Positions 40,405 through 50,268 are shown, counted from the stretch's first letter. The stretch is 64,000 nucleotides of DNA from Piscicoccus intestinalis NBRC 104926 (GCF_001515525.1 NZ_BCNQ01000004.1:20218-84217), one strand, 5' to 3'. Numbers and translations are program-made. Notes: a model not told the origin generated them from the sequence alone.

Positions 40405-41945
40405 GGCATCCTCCAGGTGCGTCCGTCGCGGGCGAGCATGTCGTGCGCGCACTGCGGACCCCAGTGACCCGACTGGTACGGCTGCGGCACCGTGGGGTCG
40501 GCCGCCCAGGCCGCGGTGACGGGATCGAGGATCTCCCAGGACAACTCGACCTCCTCGTGGCGCGGGAACAGCGGCGGGTCGCCGAGCAGCACGTCGAGGA
40601 TGAGTCGCTCGTAGGCCTCGGGGCTGGACTCGGTGAACGCGCGTCCGTAGCCGAAGTCCATCGTCACGTCGCGCACCTCCATCTGCGCACCGGGCACCTT
40701 GGAGCCGAACCGGATCGTCACGCCCTCGTCGGGCTGCACGCGGATGACGATCGCGTTGTTGCCCAGCTCCTCGGTCTCGGTGTCGCCGAACGGCAGGTGC
40801 GGCGCGCGCTTGAAGACGACCGCGATCTCCGTGACCCGCTTGGCGAGGCGCTTGCCGGTGCGCAGGTAGAACGGCACGCCCGCCCAGCGGCGCGTCTGCA
40901 CGAGCAGCTTGAGCGCGGCGAACGTCTCGGTCGTCGAGGTCGCGTCGACCCCGTCCTCCTCGAGGTAGCCGATGACCTTCTCGCCGCCCTGCCACCCGGC
41001 CGCGTACTGCCCGCGGGCCGTGGCCTCCTCGATGCTGCCGCCGAGCCGCACGCTCGAGAGCACCTTCTCCTTCTCCGACCGCAGGTGCTTGGCGTCGAAC
41101 GCCACCGGCTCCTCCATCGCGGTCAGCGCGAGCAGCTGCAGCAGGTGGTTCTGGATGACGTCGCGCGCCGCACCGATGCCGTCGTAATAGCCGGCGCGGC
41201 CGCCGATGCCGATGTCCTCGGCCATCGTGATCTGCACGTGGTCGACGTAGTTGCCGTTCCAGATCGGCTCGTACATCTGGTTGGCGAACCGCATCGCGAG
41301 GAGGTTCTGCACGGTCTCCTTGCCGAGGTAGTGGTCGATGCGGAAGACCGAGTCGGGCGGAAAGACGGTCTCGACGATGTCGTTGAGCTCGCGGGCGCTG
41401 GCCAGGTCGTGCCCGAACGGCTTCTCGATGACCACGCGTCGCCAGGCGTCGCCGTCCTGCCGGGTCAGGCCGCTGCGCTGCAGCTGGCGGCACACGCCCG
41501 CGAAGCTGTCCGGCGGCACCGACAGGTAGAAGGCGTGGTTGCCGCCGGTGCCGCGTTCCTCGTCGAGGGTCTTCAGGGTGTTCGCGAGGTCGTCGAAGCC
41601 GGCGTCGTCGTCGAACGTGCCGGAGACGAACCGCACGCCCTCGGCGAGCTGGCGCCACACCTCTTCGCGAAACGGCGTGCGCGCGTGGTTGACGACGGAT
41701 TCGCGCACGACCTGGGCGAATTCGTCCTGGCTCCAGTCGCGCCGGGCGAACCCGACGAACGAGAAGCCGGGCGGCAGCAGGCCCCGGTTGGCCAGGTCGT
41801 AGACGGCCGGCATGAGCTTCTTGCGCGCGAGGTCGCCGGTCACGCCGAACATCACCATGCTGCAGGGGCCGGCGATGCGCGGGAGCCGCTTGTCCCGGGG
41901 GTCGCGCAGGGGGTTGCGGCCAGGGCCGATCTCCACCGGGGTCAT
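40401..41945 (-). CDS. zwf: Glucose-6-phosphate 1-dehydrogenase
   Basis: A 514-aa enzyme that oxidises glucose-6-phosphate to 6-phosphogluconolactone with NADP+, the entry of the oxidative pentose phosphate pathway. It has coenzyme motif 'FGVTGDLARKK', active-site RIDHYLGKE and 'IEKPFGHD'. ATG 41945 has AAGGAG 5 nt upstream. Upstream is tkt, 121 nt away; no tal or pgi separates them. Confidence 0.97.
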   Translation of the reverse strand: MTPVEIGPGRNPLRDPRDKRLPRIAGPCSMVMFGVTGDLARKKLMPAVYDLANRGLLPPGFSFVGFARRDWSQDEFAQVVRESVVNHARTPFREEVWRQLAEGVRFVSGTFDDDAGFDDLANTLKTLDEERGTGGNHAFYLSVPPDSFAGVCRQLQRSGLTRQDGDAWRRVVIEKPFGHDLASARELNDIVETVFPPDSVFRIDHYLGKETVQNLLAMRFANQMYEPIWNGNYVDHVQITMAEDIGIGGRAGYYDGIGAARDVIQNHLLQLLALTAMEEPVAFDAKHLRSEKEKVLSSVRLGGSIEEATARGQYAAGWQGGEKVIGYLEEDGVDATSTTETFAALKLLVQTRRWAGVPFYLRTGKRLAKRVTEIAVVFKRAPHLPFGDTETEELGNNAIVIRVQPDEGVTIRFGSKVPGAQMEVRDVTMDFGYGRAFTESSPEAYERLILDVLLGDPPLFPRHEEVELSWEILDPVTAAWAADPTVPQPYQSGHWGPQCAHDMLARDGRTWRMP

Positions 41946-42029
41946 AGTCACTCCTTGCGTTCGATGACCCCGGCCGCGCCGCGGCGGGGGTCGGATGCGG
42001 ATCGCAGGCATCGTCGCCGCGGCAGGGGA

Positions 42030-42062
42030 GGGGCCGGCCGCCCGGGCGGGGCGACCGGCCCC
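42030..42062 (-). terminator. Hairpin after tkt
   Basis: GGGGCCGG (42030-42037) pairs with CCGGCCCC (42055-42062), with extra internal pairing. It lies immediately after the minus-strand tkt stop and before zwf. Confidence 0.6.
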
Positions 42063-42066
42063 GCGA

Positions 42067-44283
42067 TCAGTTGCCTTCCTCGAAGTTGGCCGAGCCGGCG
42101 ACCGGGCCGTCTCCGCCGGGCACCGCGCCGGAGACGGTGGCGAGCGAGTCCTTCGCGGCGCCGACGACGGCCTCCGGGGTGAACCCGAACTCCGAGAACA
42201 GCGTCTTGCCGTCGGCGGAGGCGCCGAAGTGGTCGATGGCGATCATCTTGCCGGCGTCGCCGACGAGGTCTCGCCACCCCATCGACACGCCGGCCTCGAC
42301 GCTGACCCGCGCCTTGACGGCCGCGGGCAGCACCTGCTCCTGGTACTCGTCGCTCTGCTCGGCGAACCACTCGACGCACGGCATCGAGACGACGCGGGTG
42401 GCGACGCCGTCGGACTCCAGCGTCTGCGCGGCCTCGACCGCGATCGACACCTCGGAGCCGGTGGCGATGAGGATGACGTCGGGCGTCGCCTTCGAGCCCT
42501 CGACCAGCACGTACGCGCCCTTGGCGACGCCGTCGACCGAGCCGAGCTGCGAGCGGTCGAGCACCGGCAGGGCCTGCCGCGACAGCGCGATGCCGGTCGG
42601 GCGGCCGTGCCGGGCGAGCACGACCTTCCACACTTCGGCGGTCTCGTTGGCGTCGGCGGGGCGCACGATGTCGAGCCCGGGAATGGCCCGCAGCGCGGCG
42701 AGGTGCTCGATCGGCTGGTGCGTCGGGCCGTCCTCCCCGAGGCCGATCGAGTCGTGGGTCCACACGTAGATCGCGTCGCACTCCTGGATCGCGCCGAGGC
42801 GCACGGCCGGGCGCATGTAGTCGGAGAAGACGAGGAACGTGCCGCCGTACGGCCGGGTCAGGCCCTCGAGCGCGATGCCGTTGACGATCATGCCCATCGC
42901 GTTCTCGCGCACGCCGAAGTGCAGGGTGCGCCCGTACGGGTTGCCCTGCCACATGTCGGTCTGGCGGTCTTCGGGGATGAACGAGGGCTGCCCGCCCATC
43001 GTCGTGTTGTTCGACTCCGCGAGGTCGGCCGAGCCGCCCCACAGCTCGGGCATGACGTCGGCCAGGGCGGTGAGCACCTTGCCGCTGGCGGCGCGGGTGG
43101 CGATGCCCTTGGGGTCGGCCTCCCAGGTCGGGATCGCCTCCGCGAAGCCCTCGGGCAGCTCCTTGGCCCGCACCCGCTCGAGCAGCGCGGCGCCCTGCGG
43201 GTTGGCCGTCTTCCACGCCTCGAACTTGTCGTCCCACGCCTTGCGGTGCATCGCGCTGCGCTCGACGCGGGCGGCCCGCACGGTGGCGAGCACGCTCTCG
43301 TCGACCTCGAAGGTCTGCTCCGGGTCGAACCCGAGCGTCTCCTTCAGGCCCGTGACCTCGTCGTCGCCGAGCGCGGCGCCGTGCGCCTTGCCGGTGCCCT
43401 GGGCGCCGGGGGAGGGCCAGGCGATGACCGTGCGCAGCATGATGAACGTCGGCTTGTCGGTGACCTTGCGGCCGGCCTCGATCGCGGCCATGAGCGCGTC
43501 GACGTCCTCGACGTAGTCGGGGGAGGTGGTGCCGTGCTGGGGGCGCCACTCGACGACCCGCACGTCCCAGCCGTAGGCCTCGTAGCGGGCCGCGACGTCT
43601 TCGCTGAACGACACGTCGGTGTCGTCCTCGATGGAGATCTGGTTCTGGTCGTAGATGAGCGTGACGTTGCCCAGGCGCTGGGTGCCGGCGAGCGAACTGG
43701 CCTCGCTGGCGACGCCCTCCATCATGCAGCCGTCGCCGGCGACGATGTAGACGTGGTGGTCGAACACGCTGTCGCCCGGCGCCGCGTCGGGGTCGTACAG
43801 GCCGCGCTGGCGGCGCTGCGCCATCGCCATGCCGATGCCGGTGGCGACGCCCGCACCCAACGGGCCGGTGGTCAGGTCGACGCCCTCGGTGTGGTGCACC
43901 TCCGGGTGGCCCGGGGTCTTCGACCCGAACGTGCGCAGCGACTCGATGTCGGACTTCTCCAGGAGCCCGTCGAAGTACAGCTGGATGTACTGGGTGAGGC
44001 TGGAGTGCCCGGCCGACAGCACGAAGCGGTCGCGGCCGAGCCAGTGCGGATCTTTCACGTCGTGCACGAGCACGCTCTGGTAGAGCAGGTAGGCCAGCGG
44101 CGCGAGACTGATCGCCGTGCCGGGGTGCCCGTTGCCGGTCTTCTGCACGGCGTCGGCCGCCAGCACCCGCACCGTGTCGACCGCGCGCACGTCGGTGTCG
44201 GTCCACCCGACGGTCTCGGCCTTCGGAGCGGCCACGGACCGCGCCGCGGTGCCCTCGGCCTCGGGGGTGTTCGTCTGTGCCAC
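42067..44283 (-). CDS. tkt: Transketolase
   Basis: A 738-aa thiamine-diphosphate enzyme that transfers two-carbon units in the non-oxidative pentose phosphate pathway. It has the N-terminal 'GNGHPGTAISLAPLAYLLYQ', the ThDP motif 'GDGCMMEG' and the pyrimidine-domain signature 'DSIGLGEDGPTHQPIEHLA'. GTG 44283 follows GGAG 7 nt upstream. The 306-nt gap to ctaB holds divergent promoters, including a TAGACT box (44448-44453) on the plus strand. Confidence 0.97.
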   Translation of the reverse strand: MAQTNTPEAEGTAARSVAAPKAETVGWTDTDVRAVDTVRVLAADAVQKTGNGHPGTAISLAPLAYLLYQSVLVHDVKDPHWLGRDRFVLSAGHSSLTQYIQLYFDGLLEKSDIESLRTFGSKTPGHPEVHHTEGVDLTTGPLGAGVATGIGMAMAQRRQRGLYDPDAAPGDSVFDHHVYIVAGDGCMMEGVASEASSLAGTQRLGNVTLIYDQNQISIEDDTDVSFSEDVAARYEAYGWDVRVVEWRPQHGTTSPDYVEDVDALMAAIEAGRKVTDKPTFIMLRTVIAWPSPGAQGTGKAHGAALGDDEVTGLKETLGFDPEQTFEVDESVLATVRAARVERSAMHRKAWDDKFEAWKTANPQGAALLERVRAKELPEGFAEAIPTWEADPKGIATRAASGKVLTALADVMPELWGGSADLAESNNTTMGGQPSFIPEDRQTDMWQGNPYGRTLHFGVRENAMGMIVNGIALEGLTRPYGGTFLVFSDYMRPAVRLGAIQECDAIYVWTHDSIGLGEDGPTHQPIEHLAALRAIPGLDIVRPADANETAEVWKVVLARHGRPTGIALSRQALPVLDRSQLGSVDGVAKGAYVLVEGSKATPDVILIATGSEVSIAVEAAQTLESDGVATRVVSMPCVEWFAEQSDEYQEQVLPAAVKARVSVEAGVSMGWRDLVGDAGKMIAIDHFGASADGKTLFSEFGFTPEAVVGAAKDSLATVSGAVPGGDGPVAGSANFEEGN

Positions 44284-44589
44284 AGCTCGGCTCCATTTCT
44301 TCGGTGGCGCCCGCGGCTTGCCGCCCGGAGCCGGGTCACGGCCTCGGGTCGGGAGCGGACACACGGACGATGTCGTCTTCGAGACTATCCGTCGGCCCCG
44401 ACAAGCTGCACGGCCGGTAAGTTGGCGTGATGCGACGGCTGTGCCCGTAGACTGGCCGAGTTCCGCCGCCCTGCCGTCAACCTGCCGTCGACCTGCCGGC
44501 CGATCGCCGCTGGTCGTCGCTGGTGACACGGGCGGATCGGTGCCGGATCGACAGCATGATCGCCCCGAACACCCTCAGCAAAGGACACC
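44284..44589. promoter_or_regulatory. Divergent tkt/ctaB intergenic region
   Basis: A 306-nt region with no credible gene. TAGACT (44448-44453) is a candidate -10 for ctaB, implying a ~130-nt leader. Direct runs of ctgccgtcaacctgccgtcgacctgcc occur around 44471-44500, a 12-13-bp imperfect triple repeat. Confidence 0.4.
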
Positions 44590-45621
44590 GTGACCGCACT
44601 GCAGCCGCGCCAGCGCCCGTCCCTCGGCGAGCCCGATCCGGCGCCCGCCGGGCGTGCCGCCTCCTCGGCGAGCCGCCACGCGACGACGGAGCCGGGTGCA
44701 CCGCAGGACGAGACGTCGCGGCGCCCGAGCGTGCGGGACTACGTGTCGCTGACCAAGCCCCGCATCATCGAGCTGCTGCTCGTCACGACGTTTCCGGTGA
44801 TGTTCCTCGCCGAGCGCGGGGTGCCGCCGGTCGCGCTCATCGTGGCCACGCTGGTCGGCGGCACCCTCTCGGCCGCCAGCGCCAACGTCTTCAACTGCTA
44901 CTTCGACCGCGACATCGACCGGCTCATGCACCGCACCGAGAACCGGCCGCTGGCCACCGGGGTCATCTCCCCGGGCCGCGGGCTCGCGTTCGCGTTCGCG
45001 CTCGGCATCGCGTCGGTGCTCGTGCTGGGGCTCGCGGTCAACTGGCTGTCGGCCGCGCTCTCGACGGGCGCGATCGCGCTGTACGTCGTCTTCTACACGT
45101 TGCTGCTCAAGCGCCGCACCTCGCAGAACATCGTCTGGGGCGGGGCCGCCGGCTGCATGCCGGTGCTCATCGGCTGGAGCGCGGTGACGAACTCGCTAGC
45201 GTGGGCGCCGGTCGTGCTGTTCCTCGTCGTCTTCTTCTGGACCCCGCCGCACTACTGGCCGCTGTCGATGCGCTTCAAGGACGACTACGCCGCCGCGGGC
45301 GTGCCGATGCTGCCGGTGCTCGCCAAGGACCGCACGGTCGCGCGCCAGATCGTCGCGTACTGCTGGGCGACCGTGGTCACCTCGCTCGTGCTCGTGCCCG
45401 TCGGGCAGATGGGCTGGATCTACCTGGTCACCGCCGTGCTCGCCGGCGCCGTGTTCATCCGCGAGGCGCACGTGCTGCTGCGCCGCGCCGGGCGCCCCGA
45501 GTACCGCACGCTCGCCTCGCTGCGCCCGATGCGCCTGTTCCACTTCTCGATCAGCTACCTGACGATCGTCTTCGTCGCCGTGGCCGTCGACCCGCTGGTC
45601 TACCTGCCGCTGCCGTTCTGA
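44590..45621 (+). CDS. ctaB: Protoheme IX farnesyltransferase (heme O synthase)
   Basis: A 343-aa membrane prenyltransferase that converts heme b to heme o for cytochrome oxidase. Nine helices are predicted. The substrate motif '[20 protein letters not shown]' (NxxxDxxxD) and the second Asp-rich '[18 protein letters not shown]' are present. The first ~45 residues are a hydrophilic extension. GTG 44590 follows aaagga. ctaA (heme A synthase), often the neighbour, is absent here. Confidence 0.95.
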   Translation: MTALQPRQRPSLGEPDPAPAGRAASSASRHATTEPGAPQDETSRRPSVRDYVSLTKPRIIELLLVTTFPVMFLAERGVPPVALIVATLVGGTLSAASANVFNCYFDRDIDRLMHRTENRPLATGVISPGRGLAFAFALGIASVLVLGLAVNWLSAALSTGAIALYVVFYTLLLKRRTSQNIVWGGAAGCMPVLIGWSAVTNSLAWAPVVLFLVVFFWTPPHYWPLSMRFKDDYAAAGVPMLPVLAKDRTVARQIVAYCWATVVTSLVLVPVGQMGWIYLVTAVLAGAVFIREAHVLLRRAGRPEYRTLASLRPMRLFHFSISYLTIVFVAVAVDPLVYLPLPF

Positions 45622-45662
45622 GCGCTCCCGCGCAGGGCGGGCGCTGGTCGAGGGCGCGGCCC

Positions 45663-46448
45663 TCAGTCGGACCAGCGGAACGCGCGCAGCGCCCCGGCGG
45701 TCGCGAGCAGGCCCCACATGAGCAACACCAGCGCGGCGCCGGCGTCGAAGGAGCCGGTGCCGAGCGCCCCCCGCAGACCGTCGGCCAGCCCCGCCGACGG
45801 CAGCAGCTCGACGACCGGGCGGGCCGCGGCGGGCATGAGCTGCGGCGGAAACAGCACGCCGCCGACGCCGAGCAGCACCACCCAGACGAGGTTGGCCACG
45901 GCCAGTACCGCCTCCGCCCGCAGCAGGCCCGCGAGCAGCAGCGCGAGGGCCACGAACACCCACGTGCCGAGCAGCCAGAAGAACGCCACCGCCGGCAGCC
46001 CGCCGAGCGCGGGTCGCCACCCGAGGGCGACCGCGAGAGCCGCCAGCACGACGAACTGGATGCCCTCGACCGTGAGCACGGCGATCGCCTTGCCGAGCAG
46101 CAGGCCCGAGCGCCCCAGGGGGGTCACGCCGAGCAGCCGCAGCACCCCGTAGCGGCGGTCGAACCCGGTCGAGATCGCCTGCCCGGTGAACGCGGTCGAG
46201 ATGACGGCGAGCGCGAGCACCCCCGGCACGACGACGCCGATCCGGTCGTGCCCGAGATCCGGCACGTTCGTCAGCGCCAGCCCGAACAGGGCCATCGACG
46301 GCAGCACGAGCGCGACGAGCAACTGCTCGCCGTTGCGCAGCAGCGTGCCCGTCTCGAACCGCGCCTGGGCCCGGACCCGCCGCAGTAGGGGCGCCGGGGC
46401 GGGCGGAGGCGATGCGGTCGGAGGCGGTGCGGCCGCAGGGGAGCTCAT
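45663..46448 (-). CDS. ABC-2-type transporter permease
   Basis: A 261-aa protein with six predicted helices after a Pro/Ala-rich N-terminus of ~20 residues. 'GVVVPGVLALAVISTAFTGQAISTGFDRRYGVLRLLGVTPLGRSGLL' region is typical of DrrB/ABC-2 exporters. Its ATG overlaps the stop of the ATPase gene (ATGA). Such pairs between ctaB and sufR are common in actinobacteria. The cargo is unknown; drug or heme-related export is only a guess. Confidence 0.85.
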   Translation of the reverse strand: MSSPAAAPPPTASPPPAPAPLLRRVRAQARFETGTLLRNGEQLLVALVLPSMALFGLALTNVPDLGHDRIGVVVPGVLALAVISTAFTGQAISTGFDRRYGVLRLLGVTPLGRSGLLLGKAIAVLTVEGIQFVVLAALAVALGWRPALGGLPAVAFFWLLGTWVFVALALLLAGLLRAEAVLAVANLVWVVLLGVGGVLFPPQLMPAAARPVVELLPSAGLADGLRGALGTGSFDAGAALVLLMWGLLATAGALRAFRWSD

Positions 46449-47329
46449 CGGTTCTCCTCGAAGTGGGCGGCGTCGGTGCGCCCGCCGGTCAGCGCGAAGT
46501 AGGTCTGTTCGAGCACGGGTCGATCGTCGCGCCCGCCGCGCCCGTCGGAGGGCCCGCCGGGGCGTCCGTCGGACCCACCGGGGTGCGACCGAACGACCTG
46601 CGCGAGCGTGCCCTGGGCGGCCACGCGCCCGGCGCACACGATGACGACGTCGTCCGCGAGCCGCTCGGCCTCCTCGAAGGAGTGCGTGGTGACGACGATC
46701 GTCACGCCCTCGTCGCGCAACGACCGCAGCAGCTGCCACGTCGCGAGGCGGGCGTGCGGGTCGAGCCCGGCCGTCGGCTCGTCGAGGAAGGCGACCTCGG
46801 GGCGGCCCACGAGCGCCGCGGCGAGCGCCACGTGCTGACGCTGCCCGCCGGAGAGACGACGCACCGGCGTGCGCGCGAATGGCTCGATGCCGAGCCGGTC
46901 GATGAGCCGCTGCGCCACGGCCTCCGGGGGCTCGGGGTGCTCGTAGAGGCGTGCCAGGTGGGTGAGCAGCCGGCGCGCGCCCGAGGTGTTCGGCAGCCCG
47001 CCGTCCTGGAGCATGACCCCGACCCGGGCTCGATGCTCGGCGTCCGACTGCCAGGGGTCGGTGCCGAGCACCCGCACGCTGCCCTCGTCGGGTCGGAGCA
47101 AGCCGAGCAGGCAGCCGATGGCCGTCGTCTTGCCCGCCCCGTTGGGCCCCAGGACCGTCGTGATGCGCCCGCGCCGCGCCGACCACGTCATGCCGTCGAC
47201 CGCCCGCACCGACCCGAAGCTCTTGACGAGATCCGCGACGACGACGCCCGCGTCATCGGGCACGTCGCGGGCGGTCGGCGCGGGCGAAGCGCCCGATGTC
47301 CGCGGGTCGTTGCGGTCGAAGGGTGGCAC
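46445..47329 (-). CDS. ABC-2-type transporter ATP-binding protein
   Basis: A 294-aa CcmA/DrrA-like ATPase with Walker A GPNGAGKTT, signature LSGGQRQ, Walker B FLDEPTAGLDP and the H-loop THS. A Gly/Pro/Asp-rich low-complexity insert (SHPGGSDGRPGGPSDGRGG) precedes the C-terminus. I chose GTG 47329 because a TAGGAT -10 ends 7 nt before it; GTG 47353 would lie upstream of the predicted transcript start. Confidence 0.88.
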   Translation of the reverse strand: MPPFDRNDPRTSGASPAPTARDVPDDAGVVVADLVKSFGSVRAVDGMTWSARRGRITTVLGPNGAGKTTAIGCLLGLLRPDEGSVRVLGTDPWQSDAEHRARVGVMLQDGGLPNTSGARRLLTHLARLYEHPEPPEAVAQRLIDRLGIEPFARTPVRRLSGGQRQHVALAAALVGRPEVAFLDEPTAGLDPHARLATWQLLRSLRDEGVTIVVTTHSFEEAERLADDVVIVCAGRVAAQGTLAQVVRSHPGGSDGRPGGPSDGRGGRDDRPVLEQTYFALTGGRTDAAHFEENR

Positions 47330-47336
47330 GCTGGCG

Positions 47337-47342
47337 ATCCTA
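47337..47342 (-). promoter_or_regulatory. -10 box (TAGGAT) for the leaderless ABC ATPase gene
   Basis: Minus-strand TAGGAT at 47342-47337, then 7 nt, then GTG 47329. It mirrors the plus-strand box at 47409. Confidence 0.5.
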
Positions 47343-47408
47343 GAGGAGAGCACCGACGGCGTCGGTGTCCGGCCGTCGGCCCGAGCGGCCCCCGGCGAGC
47401 AGGCCCGT

Positions 47409-47414
47409 TAGGAT
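47409..47414 (+). promoter_or_regulatory. -10 box (TAGGAT) for the leaderless ACT-domain gene
   Basis: TAGGAT, 7 nt, GTG 47422. It uses the same hexamer and spacing as the divergent gene 93 nt away. Confidence 0.5.
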
Positions 47415-47421
47415 CGGGCCC

Positions 47422-47958
47422 GTGACAACGCTGGTGTTGACCGTCATCGGGGACGACCGGGCGGGCCTGGTCAACGAGTTGGCCGAGGCCGTGGCCGCGG
47501 GCGGGGGCAACTGGGAACGCAGCAGCCTCGCCGAGCTGGCCGGCAAGTTCGCCGGGATCGTCGTCGTCACCGCGCCCGCCGGCCGCGCGGCGGCCCTGGA
47601 ACAGCGTCTGCGGGGCCTGTCCCACACGCTCGACGTCACCGTCCGGGAGGGCGACGACCAGTCGCCCGACACCCAGGCCCACCGTCTGGAGGACGGCGGC
47701 CGCGAACTCGTCGTCGAGCTCGTCGGCAACGACCACCCCGGCATCATCCGCGAGATCTCCGCCGTCTTCGGCCGCCACGTCGTGAGCATCGGGGCGATCG
47801 ACTCCGACACCCGCGAGGCCCCGATGGCCGGTGGGCGGCTCTTCGAGGCCCGCATCAGCGCCGCCATCCCGCGCGACGCCGACCCCGCCGCGCTGCGCGC
47901 CGACCTCGAGGAGCTCGCCGGCGAACTCCAGGTCGACCTCGAGGTCGCCGACGCCTGA
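47422..47958 (+). CDS. Two-ACT-domain protein, GcvR-like
   Basis: A 178-aa protein made of two ACT domains (~1-75 and ~90-175). Each begins with the 'GxDRAGLVxEL / GNDHPGIIREI' ligand-binding turn. It has no DNA-binding domain. In enterobacteria GcvR binds glycine and restrains GcvA; actinobacteria lack that pair, so here it may sense an amino acid and act on another protein. The GTG start fits a leaderless transcript. Confidence 0.83.
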   Translation: MTTLVLTVIGDDRAGLVNELAEAVAAGGGNWERSSLAELAGKFAGIVVVTAPAGRAAALEQRLRGLSHTLDVTVREGDDQSPDTQAHRLEDGGRELVVELVGNDHPGIIREISAVFGRHVVSIGAIDSDTREAPMAGGRLFEARISAAIPRDADPAALRADLEELAGELQVDLEVADA

Positions 47959-47985
47959 GGACGGCCTGAGCCCGGTTGCTGGTCG

Positions 47986-48028
47986 GTAAGGACAGCCTTA
48001 CTAGCTGGCACTCAGGGAATTAGGTAAG
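47986..48028 (+). promoter_or_regulatory. Iron-box/SufR-type operators at the suf promoter
   Basis: A perfect palindrome GTAAGG-acag-CCTTAC (47986-48001) and a TTAGGTAAG half site (48020-48028). Both resemble the DtxR/IdeR box half TTAGGTTAG. The second overlaps a TAAGAA -10 (48025-48030) placed 7 nt before GTG 48038. Either IdeR or SufR could bind. Confidence 0.5.
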
Positions 48029-48037
48029 AATGGCGTT

Positions 48038-48850
48038 GTGTTTATCGGCAGCACCGCCCAACGTCGGCGCGAGGGCCATGCCCCCGACGCCGCGGGCACG
48101 CGCGCGCCGGTGGCCGCAGGCGAGGAGGGCACCCGGCAGCGGGTGCTGGCCCACGTGCTGCGGCTCGGCCCGGTGACCGCCGCCGACCTCGCCGAACGCC
48201 TCGACCTCACGCCCACGGCCGTGCGCCGGCACCTGGAGCAGCTCACCGACTCCGGCGATATCGGCCCCTCGGAGACGGGCCCGGCGGCTCGACGCGGACG
48301 CGGCCGGCCCGCGCGGCACTACGTCGTCACGCCGGCGGGGCATCGGCGGCTCGACTCCGACTCCGCCGACGTCGCCACCCAGGCGCTGCGCTTCCTCGCC
48401 CGGCACGCCGGGCCGGAGGCGGTCGGGGAGTTCGCCCGCGAGCGGTTCGCCGAGTTGGAGGCGCGTTACGGCAGCCGAATCGCCGACGCCGGCGACGACC
48501 CGCGCGCCCGCGCCGCCGCGCTGGCCCGCGAACTCAGCGCCGACGGATTCGCCGCCACGGCCCGCCCCGTGGGAATCGACACCCCCCTCGAGGGCGTTCA
48601 ACTGTGCCAAGGCCACTGCCCCATGAATCGCGTCGCGGCCGAGTTCCCGCAGCTGTGCGAGGCGGAGACCGAGGCGTTCGCCCGGTTGCTGGGCGTGCAC
48701 GTGCAGCGGCTGGCGACGCTCTCCGGCGGCGAACACGTCTGCACGACCTTCGTGCCCGGCTCGCACCCACCGACAGCCCCCACGACACGGCCACCCGACC
48801 AAGACATATCTCCCACCCGCAGCACGCAGGACGAAAGGACACCGCGATGA
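48038..48850 (+). CDS. sufR: SufR, Fe-S-sensing repressor of the suf operon
   Basis: A 270-aa regulator. It has a DeoR/ArsR-type winged helix (~30-105, '[24 protein letters not shown]'). Cys190, Cys194 and Cys207 in '[22 protein letters not shown]' are the [4Fe-4S] ligands; Cys235 is also present. It represses the operon when its cluster is loaded. Its stop overlaps sufB (ATGA). A Pro/Thr-rich tail of ~30 residues is unlikely to matter. The GTG start is leaderless-type. Confidence 0.93.
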   Translation: MFIGSTAQRRREGHAPDAAGTRAPVAAGEEGTRQRVLAHVLRLGPVTAADLAERLDLTPTAVRRHLEQLTDSGDIGPSETGPAARRGRGRPARHYVVTPAGHRRLDSDSADVATQALRFLARHAGPEAVGEFARERFAELEARYGSRIADAGDDPRARAAALARELSADGFAATARPVGIDTPLEGVQLCQGHCPMNRVAAEFPQLCEAETEAFARLLGVHVQRLATLSGGEHVCTTFVPGSHPPTAPTTRPPDQDISPTRSTQDERTPR

Positions 48851-50268
48851 GCACGAACATCGAGGAGCTCAACCCGGGCCTGAAGGACCTCGGGCGCTAC
48901 GAGTACGGCTGGCACGACGCAGACTCCGCCGGTGCGTCCGCGCGCCGCGGCCTCAACGAGGACGTCGTCCGCGACATCTCCGGCCGCAAGGACGAGCCGG
49001 AGTGGATGCGCGACATCCGCCTCAAGGCCCTGCGGCTGTTCGACAAGAAGCCCATGCCGCACTGGGGTAGCGACCTGACCGGGATCGACTTCCAGAACAT
49101 CAAGTACTTCGTGAAGTCCACCGAGAAGCAGGCCACCAGCTGGGAAGAGCTGCCGGAGGACATCAAGGCCACCTACGACAAGCTCGGCATTCCGGAGGCG
49201 GAGAAGCAGCGTCTCGTCGCGGGCGTCGCGGCTCAGTACGAGTCCGAGGTCGTCTACCACCAGATCCGCGAGGACCTGGAGGAGAAGGGCGTCATCTTCG
49301 TCGACACCGACTCCGGGCTGCGCGAGCACGAGGACATCTTCAAGGAGTACTTCGGCTCGGTCATCCCGCCCGGCGACAACAAGTTCGCCGCGCTGAACAC
49401 GGCCGTGTGGAGCGGTGGCTCGTTCATCTACGTGCCGCCGGGCGTGCACGTCGACATCCCGCTGCAGGCCTACTTCCGGATCAACACCGAGAACATGGGC
49501 CAGTTCGAGCGCACGCTGATCATCGCCGACGAGGGCTCCTACGTGCACTACGTCGAGGGCTGCACCGCGCCGATCTACAAGTCCGACAGCCTGCACTCCG
49601 CGGTCGTCGAGATCGTCGTCAAGAAGAACGCGCGGGTGCGCTACACGACGATCCAGAACTGGTCGAACAACGTGTACAACCTCGTCACCAAGCGCGCGAC
49701 CTGCGAGGCCGGCGCGACGATGGAGTGGGTCGACGGCAACATCGGCTCCAAGGTGACGATGAAGTACCCGGCGGTCTTCCTGCTCGGCGAGCACGCCAAG
49801 GGCGAGACGCTCTCGATCGCGTTCGCGGGCGAGGGTCAGCACCAGGACGCCGGCGCCAAGATGGTGCACGCCGCCCCGTACACCTCCAGCTCGATCGTCT
49901 CCAAGTCGGTCGCGCGCGGCGGCGGGCGCACCTCCTACCGAGGCCTCGTGCAGGTCATGGAGGGCGCCGAGCACAGCAAGTCCTCGGTCGTGTGCGACGC
50001 GCTGCTCGTCGACAACATCAGCCGGTCCGACACCTACCCCTACGTCGACGTCCGCGAGGACGACGTGCAGATGGGTCACGAGGCCACCGTCTCCAAGGTG
50101 AGCGAGGACCAGCTGTTCTACCTCATGTCCCGGGGCCTGAGCGAGGACGAGGCCATGGCGATGATCGTGCGCGGGTTCGTCGAGCCCATCGCGCGCGAGC
50201 TGCCGATGGAGTACGCCCTCGAACTGAACCGCCTCATCGAACTGCAGATGGAAGGAGCCGTCGGCTGA
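48847..50268 (+). CDS. sufB: Fe-S cluster assembly scaffold SufB
   Basis: A 473-aa subunit of the SufBC2D scaffold. It has the beta-helix core with '[20 protein letters not shown]', '[10 protein letters not shown]' and the conserved C-terminal '[22 protein letters not shown]'. It has no intein, unlike the Mycobacterium homologue. The start overlaps sufR by 4 nt, and the stop overlaps sufD. Confidence 0.97.
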   Translation: MSTNIEELNPGLKDLGRYEYGWHDADSAGASARRGLNEDVVRDISGRKDEPEWMRDIRLKALRLFDKKPMPHWGSDLTGIDFQNIKYFVKSTEKQATSWEELPEDIKATYDKLGIPEAEKQRLVAGVAAQYESEVVYHQIREDLEEKGVIFVDTDSGLREHEDIFKEYFGSVIPPGDNKFAALNTAVWSGGSFIYVPPGVHVDIPLQAYFRINTENMGQFERTLIIADEGSYVHYVEGCTAPIYKSDSLHSAVVEIVVKKNARVRYTTIQNWSNNVYNLVTKRATCEAGATMEWVDGNIGSKVTMKYPAVFLLGEHAKGETLSIAFAGEGQHQDAGAKMVHAAPYTSSSIVSKSVARGGGRTSYRGLVQVMEGAEHSKSSVVCDALLVDNISRSDTYPYVDVREDDVQMGHEATVSKVSEDQLFYLMSRGLSEDEAMAMIVRGFVEPIARELPMEYALELNRLIELQMEGAVG

